Source: Lentimicrobiaceae bacterium (GTDB lineage Bacteria > Bacteroidota > Bacteroidia > Bacteroidales > SKPS01). From it: a stretch of DNA of 37,874 bases. Each line of letters starts with the position of its first letter. Position 1 is the stretch's first letter. The stretch covers positions 1 through 37,874 of the forward strand of contig SKPS01000251.1 in assembly GCA_007119395.1 (NCBI GenBank), given 5' to 3'. Of the stretch, positions 1 to 8,281 are shown piece by piece. The notes beneath the pieces are model-generated. The model saw only the letters and a program-made list of their open reading frames with translations, was not told the origin of the DNA and ran no database searches. The position numbers were made by a program, and so were the translations under genes.

Positions 1-1061
1 TATATATATGGTATAAAGACAACCACCGTGATCTTCCGTGGAGATCCACCACAGATCCTTATCTGATCTGGGTTTCTGAGATTATTATGCACCAAACCCG
101 TATTTCACAAGGACTCGACTATTACCACAGGTTCATTGCAGCATTTCCTGACCTTCTCTCCCTGTCGAAGGCACCGCTACAGGATGTACTGGGTGTATGG
201 CAGGGGCTTGGCTATTATCGCAGAGCGGTTCATATGCACCGTGCTGCCATCATGGTGCAGACAGATATGGGTGGGGTGATGCCTTCCGATTACCAATCTC
301 TGCTCTCACTCCCTGGCATTGGTGATTATACCGCCAGCTTGATCTCTTCGGTTTGTAATGATGAAAAGCGTGCAGCCATTGATGGTAACGTGAACCGCTT
401 TGCTGCCCGATGGCTTGACATGCCAATCCCGCCGCAGGTGGCCGAGGGCAGAAAAATTGTGAGACAGCTTGCGGAAGAGATCATGGGAGAGTATGACCCG
501 GGTGTGATGAACAACGCTTTGATGGAGTTTGGTGCGCTGCAATGTGTGCCACAAAACCCCAACTGCTGTGTATGCCCGCTTACAGGTTGCCTGGCACTGG
601 CCCGAAACAGGGTCAACCTACAGCCTCTCAAAAAGCCCAAACGACCTGTGCCCACACGGCACTTTCACTATCTGGTCTTCCTTTGGCATGACCAACAGAA
701 GGAGTTGCAGTGCTTGATCAGACTAAGAAAGGGAGACGACATATGGGCGTTTCTGCATGATTTCCCATGCATTGAAACCAGCTCTTCTGATGATTTTAAC
801 CCCAACAATACCCAACAGATTGAACAGTGGTGCAGCTCTTCTCAAGGGTATACCCTCTCAGAGTCTGTGAAAAGCTATAAACACCAGCTTACACACCGGC
901 AAATCGATGCCCGCTTCCATGTATGTCATTTGAACAATGCTCCGGAATCATTTGCTGAAGGCCTCATCTCTGTTCCGGTCAAAGAACTGGGGCAGTATGC
1001 AAAACCCAGGCTGATCGATCGCTTTGTGACCGATTATCTCATCGATTTGTGTTTCCATTGA
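1..1061 (+). CDS. mutY: A/G-specific adenine glycosylase MutY (5' end outside window)
   Basis: Base-excision repair enzyme that removes adenine mispaired with 8-oxoguanine. The frame is open to the left edge (first full codon at base 3) and encodes WYKDNHRDLPWR and DPYLIWVSEI, the conserved MutY N-terminus, so the ATG at 87 is internal and only the first few residues are missing. The helix-hairpin-helix is LPGIGDYTA, followed by the IDGNVNR segment with the catalytic Asp. The C-terminal part is a NUDIX-like 8-oxoG-reading domain, with an IWAFLHDFP segment and HQLTHRQI. The [4Fe-4S] cysteines near 552-598 are spaced C-x6-C-x2-C-x4-C, one residue shorter than the usual final x5. The usual LQQT segment is MHQT here. 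The stop at 1061 lies inside the promoter of the next operon. Confidence 0.95.
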   Translation, partial: YIWYKDNHRDLPWRSTTDPYLIWVSEIIMHQTRISQGLDYYHRFIAAFPDLLSLSKAPLQDVLGVWQGLGYYRRAVHMHRAAIMVQTDMGGVMPSDYQSLLSLPGIGDYTASLISSVCNDEKRAAIDGNVNRFAARWLDMPIPPQVAEGRKIVRQLAEEIMGEYDPGVMNNALMEFGALQCVPQNPNCCVCPLTGCLALARNRVNLQPLKKPKRPVPTRHFHYLVFLWHDQQKELQCLIRLRKGDDIWAFLHDFPCIETSSSDDFNPNNTQQIEQWCSSSQGYTLSESVKSYKHQLTHRQIDARFHVCHLNNAPESFAEGLISVPVKELGQYAKPRLIDRFVTDYLIDLCFH

Positions 1062-1075
1062 TTATTGTATTTTTG
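1046..1075 (+). promoter_or_regulatory. Promoter for mutAB, Bacteroidota type
   Basis: TTTG at 1046-1049, an 18-base spacer, then TATTTTTG at 1068-1075, which fits TAnnTTTG. This matches the -33/-7 pattern of the Bacteroidota primary sigma factor with a slightly short spacer. Transcription would begin near 1081, giving a leader of about 140 bases before the mutA start chosen here. It overlaps the end of mutY. Confidence 0.6.
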
Positions 1076-1084
1076 CCCTGCCAT

Positions 1085-1106
1085 GCAGCAAGGGTTCGTT
1101 TGCTGC
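1085..1106 (+). promoter_or_regulatory. Hairpin at the 5' end of the mutAB leader
   Basis: GCAGCAA (1085-1091) and TTGCTGC (1100-1106) form a perfect 7-bp stem with an 8-base loop, a few bases after the predicted transcription start. A weaker GCCT/AGGC pairing and a T-rich run (about 1133-1142) follow. It may stabilise the mRNA or take part in attenuation. I see no cobalamin-riboswitch core. Confidence 0.35.
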
Positions 1107-1220
1107 GGCCTCAGCATGCCGTATTAGGCTAAGTTTTTGTTTATGAGCATGATGAGTGATCGTTCCGTGTGGTTTAACAGAACTGCACGTATTGTTTATA
1201 CATTTAATAACCTTGGTGTT

Positions 1221-3095
1221 ATGAAAACAAAAGATGAAAACGAAAGGCTGTTTTCTGAGTTCCCACCGGTCAGCACCGAAGCATGGGAGCAGCAGATTCA
1301 GTCTGATCTGAAGGGTGCTGATTACGATAAGAGGCTTGTTTGGAAGACGGATGATGGTTTGCGTGTAAAGCCCTATTATCGTGAAGAGGATCTGGAGGGA
1401 ATGGAATATCTCTCTTCTGTTCCGGGTGAATATCCGTATGTACGTGGCATGTCGGTGCAGAGTAACGACTGGGAGGTGAGGCAGGAGATCCGTCTTGATG
1501 CCATAGAGCTTGCCAATCGGTTGGCTGTGGAGGCCATTGAGCGTGGTGCTGAAGCTGTTGGTTTCAGGGCGAAGGAGGTGGAAACCATGGAAGACCTGTC
1601 TGATATGCTTCGGTATATCGAACTGGAGAAGACAGCGGTACACTTCACGGCAGCCAGAGAGTACTCATATATAGCCGAGCTGTTCATCCGCATCATGAAG
1701 CTTCGTGGTGCCAACCCTGAGCTGGTGAAAGGTTCCCTTGCATTTGATCCGTTCAGCTACTTTATGCTTTATGGCGATTTTTACAACAGCCTCGACGACA
1801 ACATGAACGAAGCGAGGTATCTGTTGACCACGATGGGTGCCGAACTGCCTGCCTTCAGAATGATACATGTCAGTGGCAACCTTTTCCACAATGCCGGAGC
1901 CAGCGTAGTTCAGGAGCTTGCATACTCACTCGCCTCTGGCAATGAATACCTTTCAAAGCTCTCCGATAAGGGGCTAAGTGTGGAAGAGACAGCATCACGG
2001 ATGCATTTTACCTTTGCATTGGGTTCAAACTACTTCCTGGAGATTGCAAAACTGCGCGCAGCCCGGTTGTTATGGGCCACCATCACAGATGAGTACAAGC
2101 CATCAAACCGGGATGCTGCCACCATGTATATCCATGGAACCACTTCACTCTATAACAAGAGCCTCTACGATCCTTATGTAAACATGCTCCGCGGAACCAC
2201 AGAGACCATGTCAGGTGCCATCGGAGGTGCAAACAGTATCTCTGTAAATCCGTTTGATCAGGTGTTCAGATCACCCGATTCTTTCTCTATGCGTATGGCC
2301 CGTAATACACAGATCATACTGAAAGAGGAGAGTTATTTAAACCGAATTGCTGATCCGGCAGCCGGTTCATACTATATTGAGAAACTAACCGATTCAGTGG
2401 CTTCTGCAGCCTGGGATCTTTTCCGTAAGATTGAGAAGGATGGTGGTTTTCTTGAGGTGGTGAAATCGGGTGCCTTACGTGCCGATATTGAGGCAACGGC
2501 AGCTGAGAAGAGTGAAAAGGTTGCCCGTCGCAGTACGGTAATCCTGGGGACCAATCAGTATCCCAACAGTCAGGAGCAGATGCTGGAACAGTTTAATGCT
2601 GATGCGATCAAGCGTTATCCCGGCCTTACGATGTATCGTGCTGCTGAAACCTGGGAGGGGCTCAGACTGGCCACCGAACGGCATGTAAAGGCTGGCCAGA
2701 CACGTCCGGGTGTTTTCCTTCTGAATATAGGAAATGTTGCGATGCGAAAGGCCCGGGCAGGCTTTGCGTCTAATTTCTTTGGTTGTGCAGGATACGAAAT
2801 CTTTGATAACAACGGGTTTGAAAGTGTTGAAGATGGCGTGGCTGCAGCACAGCAGTCGGGCGCGCAGATTGTGGTTGTGTGCAGCTCCGATGAAGAGTAT
2901 GGAACCATCGGCGCTGACATTGTCACACGCCTGAAAGGCATCGAAAACCCACCACTTGTTGTGATCGCAGGCAACCCCACAGAGGCAGTTGAACAGCTTT
3001 CCAACGCCGGTGTCGATGAGTTTATACATGTAAGAACGCACGCCCTGGCGGCACTGAGGAAGTTTCATCACCTGTTGGGAGTTACATCAGTTTAA
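1221..3095 (+). CDS. mutA: Methylmalonyl-CoA mutase small subunit (MutA)
   Basis: Non-catalytic subunit of the B12-dependent mutase that interconverts succinyl-CoA and (R)-methylmalonyl-CoA in propionate metabolism. From the ATG at 1221 the protein is 624 aa and starts MKTKDENERLFSEFPPVS, the usual Bacteroidota MutA N-terminus. The frame is open back to a TTG at 1137 and an ATG at 1143, but the extra residues do not look like the family. The body is the mutase TIM-barrel homologue. The C-terminal 130 or so residues correspond to the B12 domain but carry RKARAGF where the catalytic subunit has DxHxxG, as expected for the cobalamin-free subunit. mutB starts 19 bases after the stop, so the two genes are co-transcribed and form a heterodimer. 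Confidence 0.95.
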   Translation: MKTKDENERLFSEFPPVSTEAWEQQIQSDLKGADYDKRLVWKTDDGLRVKPYYREEDLEGMEYLSSVPGEYPYVRGMSVQSNDWEVRQEIRLDAIELANRLAVEAIERGAEAVGFRAKEVETMEDLSDMLRYIELEKTAVHFTAAREYSYIAELFIRIMKLRGANPELVKGSLAFDPFSYFMLYGDFYNSLDDNMNEARYLLTTMGAELPAFRMIHVSGNLFHNAGASVVQELAYSLASGNEYLSKLSDKGLSVEETASRMHFTFALGSNYFLEIAKLRAARLLWATITDEYKPSNRDAATMYIHGTTSLYNKSLYDPYVNMLRGTTETMSGAIGGANSISVNPFDQVFRSPDSFSMRMARNTQIILKEESYLNRIADPAAGSYYIEKLTDSVASAAWDLFRKIEKDGGFLEVVKSGALRADIEATAAEKSEKVARRSTVILGTNQYPNSQEQMLEQFNADAIKRYPGLTMYRAAETWEGLRLATERHVKAGQTRPGVFLLNIGNVAMRKARAGFASNFFGCAGYEIFDNNGFESVEDGVAAAQQSGAQIVVVCSSDEEYGTIGADIVTRLKGIENPPLVVIAGNPTEAVEQLSNAGVDEFIHVRTHALAALRKFHHLLGVTSV

Positions 3096-3114
3096 TCAGA
3101 AAAAGAAGAGATCC

Positions 3115-5265
3115 ATGAGACCAGATTTTCAAAATACAGACTTCAGAAAGGCAGTGTCTGCCATAGATATACGTGAGTGGGAAAAGGCCAACCAGATCAC
3201 CAAAGGTTGGATTACTCCTGAGCAAATTCCAGTGAAGCCGGTGTATACGGCCGAGGACTTGAAAAACATGGAACATCTGCAGTATGCAGCCGGCCTGCCA
3301 CCATTTTTGCGTGGCCCCTATTCAACCATGTATGTGCAGCGACCATGGACCATACGTCAGTATGCTGGGTTCTCCACTGCAGAAGAGTCAAATGCTTTTT
3401 ACCGTCGCAACCTGGCGGCAGGCCAGAAAGGGCTCTCTATTGCCTTTGACCTGGCTACACACAGAGGTTACGACAGCGACCATCCACGTGTGGAAGGTGA
3501 CGTGGGTAAAGCCGGAGTAGCCGTTGACAGTATTCTGGATATGAAAATACTGTTTGACCAAATCCCACTCGACAAAATGTCGGTTTCTATGACCATGAAT
3601 GGAGCCGTTTTGCCGGTGCTTGCATTCTATATCGTAGCAGCCGAGGAGCAGGGAGTGCCCCCGGAAATGTTAACAGGTACCATACAAAACGATATCCTTA
3701 AGGAGTTTATGGTACGTAATACTTATATCTATCCGCCTGAACCCTCGATGCAAATCATTGCTGATATCTTTAAGTATACTTCTGAGCGAATGCCGAAGTT
3801 TAACTCAATCAGCATCAGTGGATATCATATGCAGGAGGCAGGTGCTACGGCTGACATTGAAATGGCCTATACCCTGGCCGACGGGCTGGAGTACCTCCGA
3901 ACCGGCATCAATGCGGGAATGGATATCGATCGGTTTGCACCGAGACTGTCGTTTTTCTGGGCTGCCGGCATGAACCATTTTATGGAGATTGCCAAGATGC
4001 GCGCTGCACGCATGTTATGGGCCAAACTGGTGAAGCAGTTCGATCCGAAAAACCCCAAATCACTGGCTCTTCGTACCCACACACAAACATCAGGGTGGTC
4101 ACTCACTGAGCAGGATCCTTATAACAATGTGGTGCGCACCTGTGTGGAAGCACTGTCTGCCGCCTTGGGGCATACGCAATCGTTACATACCAATGCCCTC
4201 GACGAAGCGATTGCTCTGCCAACCGATTTCTCGGCACGTATTGCCAGAAATACACAGATCTACCTGCAAGAGGAGACCAATATCTGCAAGGCGGTGGATC
4301 CCTGGGCAGGCTCTTATTATGTAGAAGCGCTTACCCATGAGCTGGCACAAAGAGGATGGCAACACATTCAGGAGGTTGAGCAGCTTGGAGGTATGGCCAA
4401 GGCCATTGAAACGGGTATCCCCAAAATGCGTATCGAAGAAGCTGCCGCCAGAAAGCAGGCTCGTATAGATTCCAAGCGCGACACCATTGTGGGTGTGAAC
4501 AAGCACCGACTTGCCAAGGAGGATCCGCTGGAGATCTTGGAAGTTGACAATACAGCTGTAAGGGAAGCACAAATCAACAGGCTGAAGCGGCTGCGTGAAG
4601 AGCGTAACGAAGCGGAGGTTGAATCAGCATTGAATGCGATTACCCAAGCTGCTTCCAGTGGCGATGGCAACCTTCTGGAACTGGCAGTTGATGCAGCCAG
4701 AAAGAGAGCCAGTCTGGGCGAGATCTCAACGGCTTGTGAAAAGGTTTTTGGAAGATACAAGGCGGTGATACGAACCATATCCGGAGTTTATTCATCAGAA
4801 AATGAAGATGACATGCAGTTTGACAAAGCGCGTGAAATGGCAGATACTTTTGCCGGAATGGAAGGGAGAAGGCCGCGTATCATGATTGCCAAGATGGGGC
4901 AGGATGGTCATGACCGGGGTGCTAAAGTGGTGGCTACCGGCTATGCAGACATTGGCTTTGACGTGGACATTGGACCCCTCTTCCAGACACCGGCAGAAGC
5001 TGCACGGCAAGCGGTTGAGAACGACGTGCACATACTCGGTGTCTCAAGCCTTGCTGCAGGCCATAAAACCTTGGTGCCACAAGTGATCGAAGAACTCAAA
5101 AAGCTCGGCCGTGAAGACATTATGGTGATCGTAGGTGGTGTAATCCCACACCAGGATTACGATTTCCTCTACAAAGCCGGAGCCGTGGCAGTATTTGGCC
5201 CCGGAACAGTGATCTCAGATGCCGCCATAAGATTGCTCGAAATCATGATCGAAGCTAGAAAATAG
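3115..5265 (+). CDS. mutB: Methylmalonyl-CoA mutase large, catalytic subunit (MutB)
   Basis: Catalytic, adenosylcobalamin-binding subunit of methylmalonyl-CoA mutase, 716 aa, the usual full length. The N-terminal barrel contains RPWTIRQYAGFST, GQKGLSIAFDLATHRGYDSD and the DVGKAGVA segment that line the CoA-substrate channel. The C-terminal B12-binding domain carries D597-G-H599-D-R-G602, with His599 as the lower axial cobalt ligand, followed by GVSSLAAGH and VIVGGVIP. It sits directly downstream of mutA in one operon. In Bacteroidota this enzyme serves the fermentative succinate-to-propionate route or propionate uptake; the partner epimerase and decarboxylase genes are not in this window. Confidence 0.97.
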   Translation: MRPDFQNTDFRKAVSAIDIREWEKANQITKGWITPEQIPVKPVYTAEDLKNMEHLQYAAGLPPFLRGPYSTMYVQRPWTIRQYAGFSTAEESNAFYRRNLAAGQKGLSIAFDLATHRGYDSDHPRVEGDVGKAGVAVDSILDMKILFDQIPLDKMSVSMTMNGAVLPVLAFYIVAAEEQGVPPEMLTGTIQNDILKEFMVRNTYIYPPEPSMQIIADIFKYTSERMPKFNSISISGYHMQEAGATADIEMAYTLADGLEYLRTGINAGMDIDRFAPRLSFFWAAGMNHFMEIAKMRAARMLWAKLVKQFDPKNPKSLALRTHTQTSGWSLTEQDPYNNVVRTCVEALSAALGHTQSLHTNALDEAIALPTDFSARIARNTQIYLQEETNICKAVDPWAGSYYVEALTHELAQRGWQHIQEVEQLGGMAKAIETGIPKMRIEEAAARKQARIDSKRDTIVGVNKHRLAKEDPLEILEVDNTAVREAQINRLKRLREERNEAEVESALNAITQAASSGDGNLLELAVDAARKRASLGEISTACEKVFGRYKAVIRTISGVYSSENEDDMQFDKAREMADTFAGMEGRRPRIMIAKMGQDGHDRGAKVVATGYADIGFDVDIGPLFQTPAEAARQAVENDVHILGVSSLAAGHKTLVPQVIEELKKLGREDIMVIVGGVIPHQDYDFLYKAGAVAVFGPGTVISDAAIRLLEIMIEARK

Positions 5266-5276
5266 AACCACACTCT

Positions 5277-7133
5277 GTGTTGAAGCGCATTGAAAATCAA
5301 AAACATCCCATCACTTCCTGGTTGCCGATGTCGTTGGATGAGGCAGCAAAAAGGGGATGGGATGGGTTTGATGTGGTGCTCGTAACGGGCGATGCGTATG
5401 TTGACCACCCCAGTTTTGGCACTGCAGTCATTGGTCGTGTATTGGAAGCGGAAGGGTATCGTGTGGGCATCATCTCGCAACCAAACTGGAGAGATGACCT
5501 GCGAGATTTCCGAAAGCTTGGTACCCCATCCCTCTTTTTTGGTGTTACAGCCGGAAATCTTGATTCGATGGTGAATCACTATACCGCTGCCCGCCGACTG
5601 CGCTCAGATGATGCCTATACAGCTGGAGGTCGTTCAGGATTCAGGCCCGACTATGCTTCTGTGGTGTATGGGAAGATTTTGAAAGAGTTGTTCCCGGATG
5701 TGCCGGTGGTGCTAGGAGGCGTAGAGGCTTCCATGCGCCGCATTGCCCATTACGACTATTGGTCTGATGAGGTTAAACCTTCGGTGCTGCAAGATGCAGA
5801 CGCCGATCTGCTCGTGTACGGAATGGGTGAAGAGGCAATCCGCTCTGTTGCTGAATGGTACAGAGAAACAGGCGGTCAGTGGGGAAAAGAGAGGCTGCAG
5901 CAATGTGCCTTTCTCGCTTCTCAGGAGGAGGTGGATGCCTGGGTGCCTGATCATCAGCAGGTGATACATCTCCCCTCATTCGAAAAGTGCCGCCTCGACA
6001 GGAAAGAATATGCCAGGTCATTCAAGCTGGCAGAAGAAGCTTCCAACAGCAACCTGCATCAATACATTATGCAGAAAACCGGCGACCGGGTGCTTGTGAT
6101 TAATCCGCCGTTGACGCCCCCTGCAACCGAACATCTTGATGAGATCTATGCACTCCCTTATACCCGTTTACCTCATCCCCGCTACAAGAGAAGGGGGGAG
6201 GTGCCCGCCTACAACATGATCAGGCATTCGGTGACCATCCACCGCGGTTGTTTCGGAGGTTGCAGTTTTTGCACCATCAGTATGCACCAGGGGAAACAGA
6301 TCAGCAGCCGGTCAGAAGAGTCAGTAATCAATGAAGTGAAGCAGATCGCTTCAATGGACGACTTCTCGGGGGTGGTTACGGACCTGGGTGGCCCCAGTGC
6401 CAATATGTACAGAATGGGGGGTGTTGACCAGGCGCTTTGCAGGAAGTGCCGAAAGCCATCCTGCATCTGGCCACAGGTGTGTCGTAACCTTTGTTTCGAC
6501 CACAAACCTCTGATCAGCCTCTACCGTAAAGCGCAACAGGTGACTGGCGTTAAAAGAGTGTTCATTGGCAGTGGTATCCGCTACGATCTGTTGGTTGGAC
6601 ATCGGTATGAAACCGATCAGAAGTACCACCTTACTGAATATGTTCGAACCGTTGTGAGAAATCATGTGTCAGGTCGGTTGAAGGTGGCACCTGAACACTC
6701 CGACCCACAGGTTCTCAAGCTGATCAGGAAGCCCCCCTTTGATCAATACCTCGCATTCCGTACAAAATTCCTTCAGGAAAGCCGCCGGGCAGGATTGAAC
6801 CAGCAAATTGTGCCATACCTCATCTCATCGCTGCCCGGTTGTGATACCGGGGCCATGGGCACACTGGTGTGTGACATTGCACAAACAGGCTATCAACCCG
6901 AACAGGTGCAAGAGTTTACTCCTACACCCAATACACTGGCCACTACCATGTACTATACAGGCATCGATCCGGTTGCCGGGAGAAAAGTGCATGTGGTGAG
7001 GGACGAAAACGAACGTAAACTGCACAAGCAGCTACTTTTCTGGTACAAACCGGAGAATAAAAAAAGGATCATCGACACACTAAACAAGCTTGGGAGACGG
7101 GATCTGGTTCAGAAAATTTTCAGCAAGAAATAG
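5277..7133 (+). CDS. ygiQ: YgiQ-family radical SAM protein
   Basis: Radical SAM protein of the UPF0313/YgiQ family; its substrate is not established. The GTG at 5277 is preferred over the ATG at 5328 because the residues between them (HPITSWLP) are conserved in the family. The N-terminal domain has VTGDAYVDHPSFGTAVIGR and VLGGVEASMRR, resembling a B12-binding-like Rossmann domain. The [4Fe-4S]/SAM motif is C325-FGG-C329-SF-C332. A second cysteine-rich stretch shortly after (CRKCRKPSC...C..LC) is also typical of the family. It starts 11 bases after mutB, so it is probably read from the mutAB promoter. 618 aa, full length for the Bacteroidota form. Confidence 0.93.
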   Translation: MLKRIENQKHPITSWLPMSLDEAAKRGWDGFDVVLVTGDAYVDHPSFGTAVIGRVLEAEGYRVGIISQPNWRDDLRDFRKLGTPSLFFGVTAGNLDSMVNHYTAARRLRSDDAYTAGGRSGFRPDYASVVYGKILKELFPDVPVVLGGVEASMRRIAHYDYWSDEVKPSVLQDADADLLVYGMGEEAIRSVAEWYRETGGQWGKERLQQCAFLASQEEVDAWVPDHQQVIHLPSFEKCRLDRKEYARSFKLAEEASNSNLHQYIMQKTGDRVLVINPPLTPPATEHLDEIYALPYTRLPHPRYKRRGEVPAYNMIRHSVTIHRGCFGGCSFCTISMHQGKQISSRSEESVINEVKQIASMDDFSGVVTDLGGPSANMYRMGGVDQALCRKCRKPSCIWPQVCRNLCFDHKPLISLYRKAQQVTGVKRVFIGSGIRYDLLVGHRYETDQKYHLTEYVRTVVRNHVSGRLKVAPEHSDPQVLKLIRKPPFDQYLAFRTKFLQESRRAGLNQQIVPYLISSLPGCDTGAMGTLVCDIAQTGYQPEQVQEFTPTPNTLATTMYYTGIDPVAGRKVHVVRDENERKLHKQLLFWYKPENKKRIIDTLNKLGRRDLVQKIFSKK

Positions 7134-7157
7134 CAGTTTGGAGGGCTGTGCCGGGGG

Positions 7158-7397
7158 CTATTCGTCTTCGGTTACATGGATAAACAACCCATCACCTGCA
7201 CATGAAGGGCAATATGGCTCTTCGAAATGAAATGTAGTGGAACACACTTTGCAGGTTTCACGTTTTTCTGTTTTACCCGACATGTCCACCTGTGGAGCAA
7301 TCCAATGGGTGAAAGGGATAAACAGCTCAATAAACGAAGGCAGCAACCTGATCGGAGCCTGGTTTGATGCTGTCAATAAATTGAAATTAGATTTCAT
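7158..7397 (-). CDS. Small zinc-ribbon protein, function unknown
   Basis: 79 aa with an ATG start. The C-terminal half holds two Cys pairs, TCKVC and YCPSC, about 11 residues apart, the layout of a zinc ribbon, and ends in an acidic tail (HVTEDE). The N-terminal half is mildly hydrophobic (LFIPFTHWIAP). Support that it is a real gene: it carries its own well-formed promoter 60-90 bases upstream, it fills the gap between convergent ygiQ and rsmA without overlapping either, and its composition is protein-like. It lies 107 bases downstream of rsmA on the same strand. I do not recognise the family; small zinc ribbons often bind nucleic acid or other proteins, but nothing here shows that. Confidence 0.6.
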   Translation of the reverse strand: MKSNFNLLTASNQAPIRLLPSFIELFIPFTHWIAPQVDMSGKTEKRETCKVCSTTFHFEEPYCPSCAGDGLFIHVTEDE

Positions 7398-7457
7398 AAC
7401 GAGCTGATGTGTTTTTGGTGTTTAACGTTTCCGAAGCGGATAGGGTTACACCACGGA

Positions 7458-7487
7458 CAAAAATAGAAAAAAAACGGATTCAACAAA
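7458..7487 (-). promoter_or_regulatory. Promoter for the small zinc-ribbon gene
   Basis: Read on the minus strand: TTTG (7487-7484), 18 bases, TATTTTTG (7465-7458). Box sequences and spacing are identical to the mutAB promoter. Predicted start near 7452, leader about 55 bases. The -33 box lies in a perfect palindrome, ACAAATATTTGT (7483-7494), that could be an operator. Confidence 0.55.
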
Positions 7488-7504
7488 TATTTGTAAAAAA
7501 ATTA

Positions 7505-8281
7505 TTAACAACAGGTATGTTTTTTTATTGCTTTATACAAAGTAAAGAAATCATTCACGGAGAGTTGTTCTGCTCTTTGTGTTTCGAAAGGGATAGAAAT
7601 CTTTGATCCGAAGCCTGCTTGCAGGGCATTTCGGAGCATTTTTCGTCGTTGGTTAAAAGCGGTCTTTACCACGCGTACATAGAGTTTGGTGTCTTCAATG
7701 GTATGATATTCAGTTTTTTTAGTTAAAAGTAATACAGCGGATTGTACTTTTGGGGGGGGAGAGAAAGCTTTCTCACTCACTGTGAAAAGAAGCTTTACAT
7801 CGTACCACGTTTGTATCAGTACCGAAAGAATGCCGTACTGTTTATTGCCATGGTTAGCGGCAATACGTTGTGCCACTTCTTTTTGAAACATGCCGCACAG
7901 CAGTTCAATGTCTTGGTAGTTTTCAACAATGCGGAACAGAATCTGTGACGAGATATTGTAAGGGAAGTTTCCAACGATTCCGTAGGGTTCGGAGAAAAGG
8001 GATGGCAGGTTGGCCTGCAGAAAATCGGCTTCCATCAGTTGGTGATGTTCCAGTTCTGTAAGGTTTTCTTTGAGCCAGGTCACCGATTCATGATCTATTT
8101 CGATCACTTTGAGGGTGTTATTTCGTTTCAGAAGAAACTGTGTGAGCATGCCTGTTCCCGGCCCGATTTCGAGCAAGGGTATGTGGTTATCGGGAATGGA
8201 GTTGGCGATTCGTTGTGCAATATTTTGGTCGTGCAAAAAGTGTTGCCCGAGGTGTTTTTTCGCCTTTACGTAATGTGTCAT
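7505..8281 (-). CDS. rsmA: 16S rRNA (adenine1518-N6/adenine1519-N6)-dimethyltransferase RsmA (KsgA)
   Basis: Dimethylates two adjacent adenines in the 3' terminal hairpin of 16S rRNA during late 30S assembly. 258 aa, normal length. The N-terminus KAKKHLGQHFLHD is the family start. SAM-binding motif I is EIGPGTG (residues 38-44). The catalytic NLPYNIS motif reads NFPYNIS (105-111), a conservative change. The C-terminal half has the SPPPKVQSAV and FNQRRKMLRNAL segments of the family. Its ATG begins at the base right after the stop of the upstream TPR gene (TAA at 8284-8282, ATG at 8281-8279), so translation is probably coupled. The gene looks richer in A+T than its neighbours by eye. Confidence 0.97.
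   Translation of the reverse strand: MTHYVKAKKHLGQHFLHDQNIAQRIANSIPDNHIPLLEIGPGTGMLTQFLLKRNNTLKVIEIDHESVTWLKENLTELEHHQLMEADFLQANLPSLFSEPYGIVGNFPYNISSQILFRIVENYQDIELLCGMFQKEVAQRIAANHGNKQYGILSVLIQTWYDVKLLFTVSEKAFSPPPKVQSAVLLLTKKTEYHTIEDTKLYVRVVKTAFNQRRKMLRNALQAGFGSKISIPFETQRAEQLSVNDFFTLYKAIKKHTCC

Noticed and set aside
1081..1220. Cobalamin riboswitch before mutAB
   Set aside because: The leader is too short for the class and has no recognisable B12 box or conserved core.
1062..1643. Open frame of 193 codons on the minus strand opposite mutA
   Set aside because: It lies antisense to well-conserved mutase sequence, its product is low-complexity and family-less, and it overlaps the mutAB promoter.
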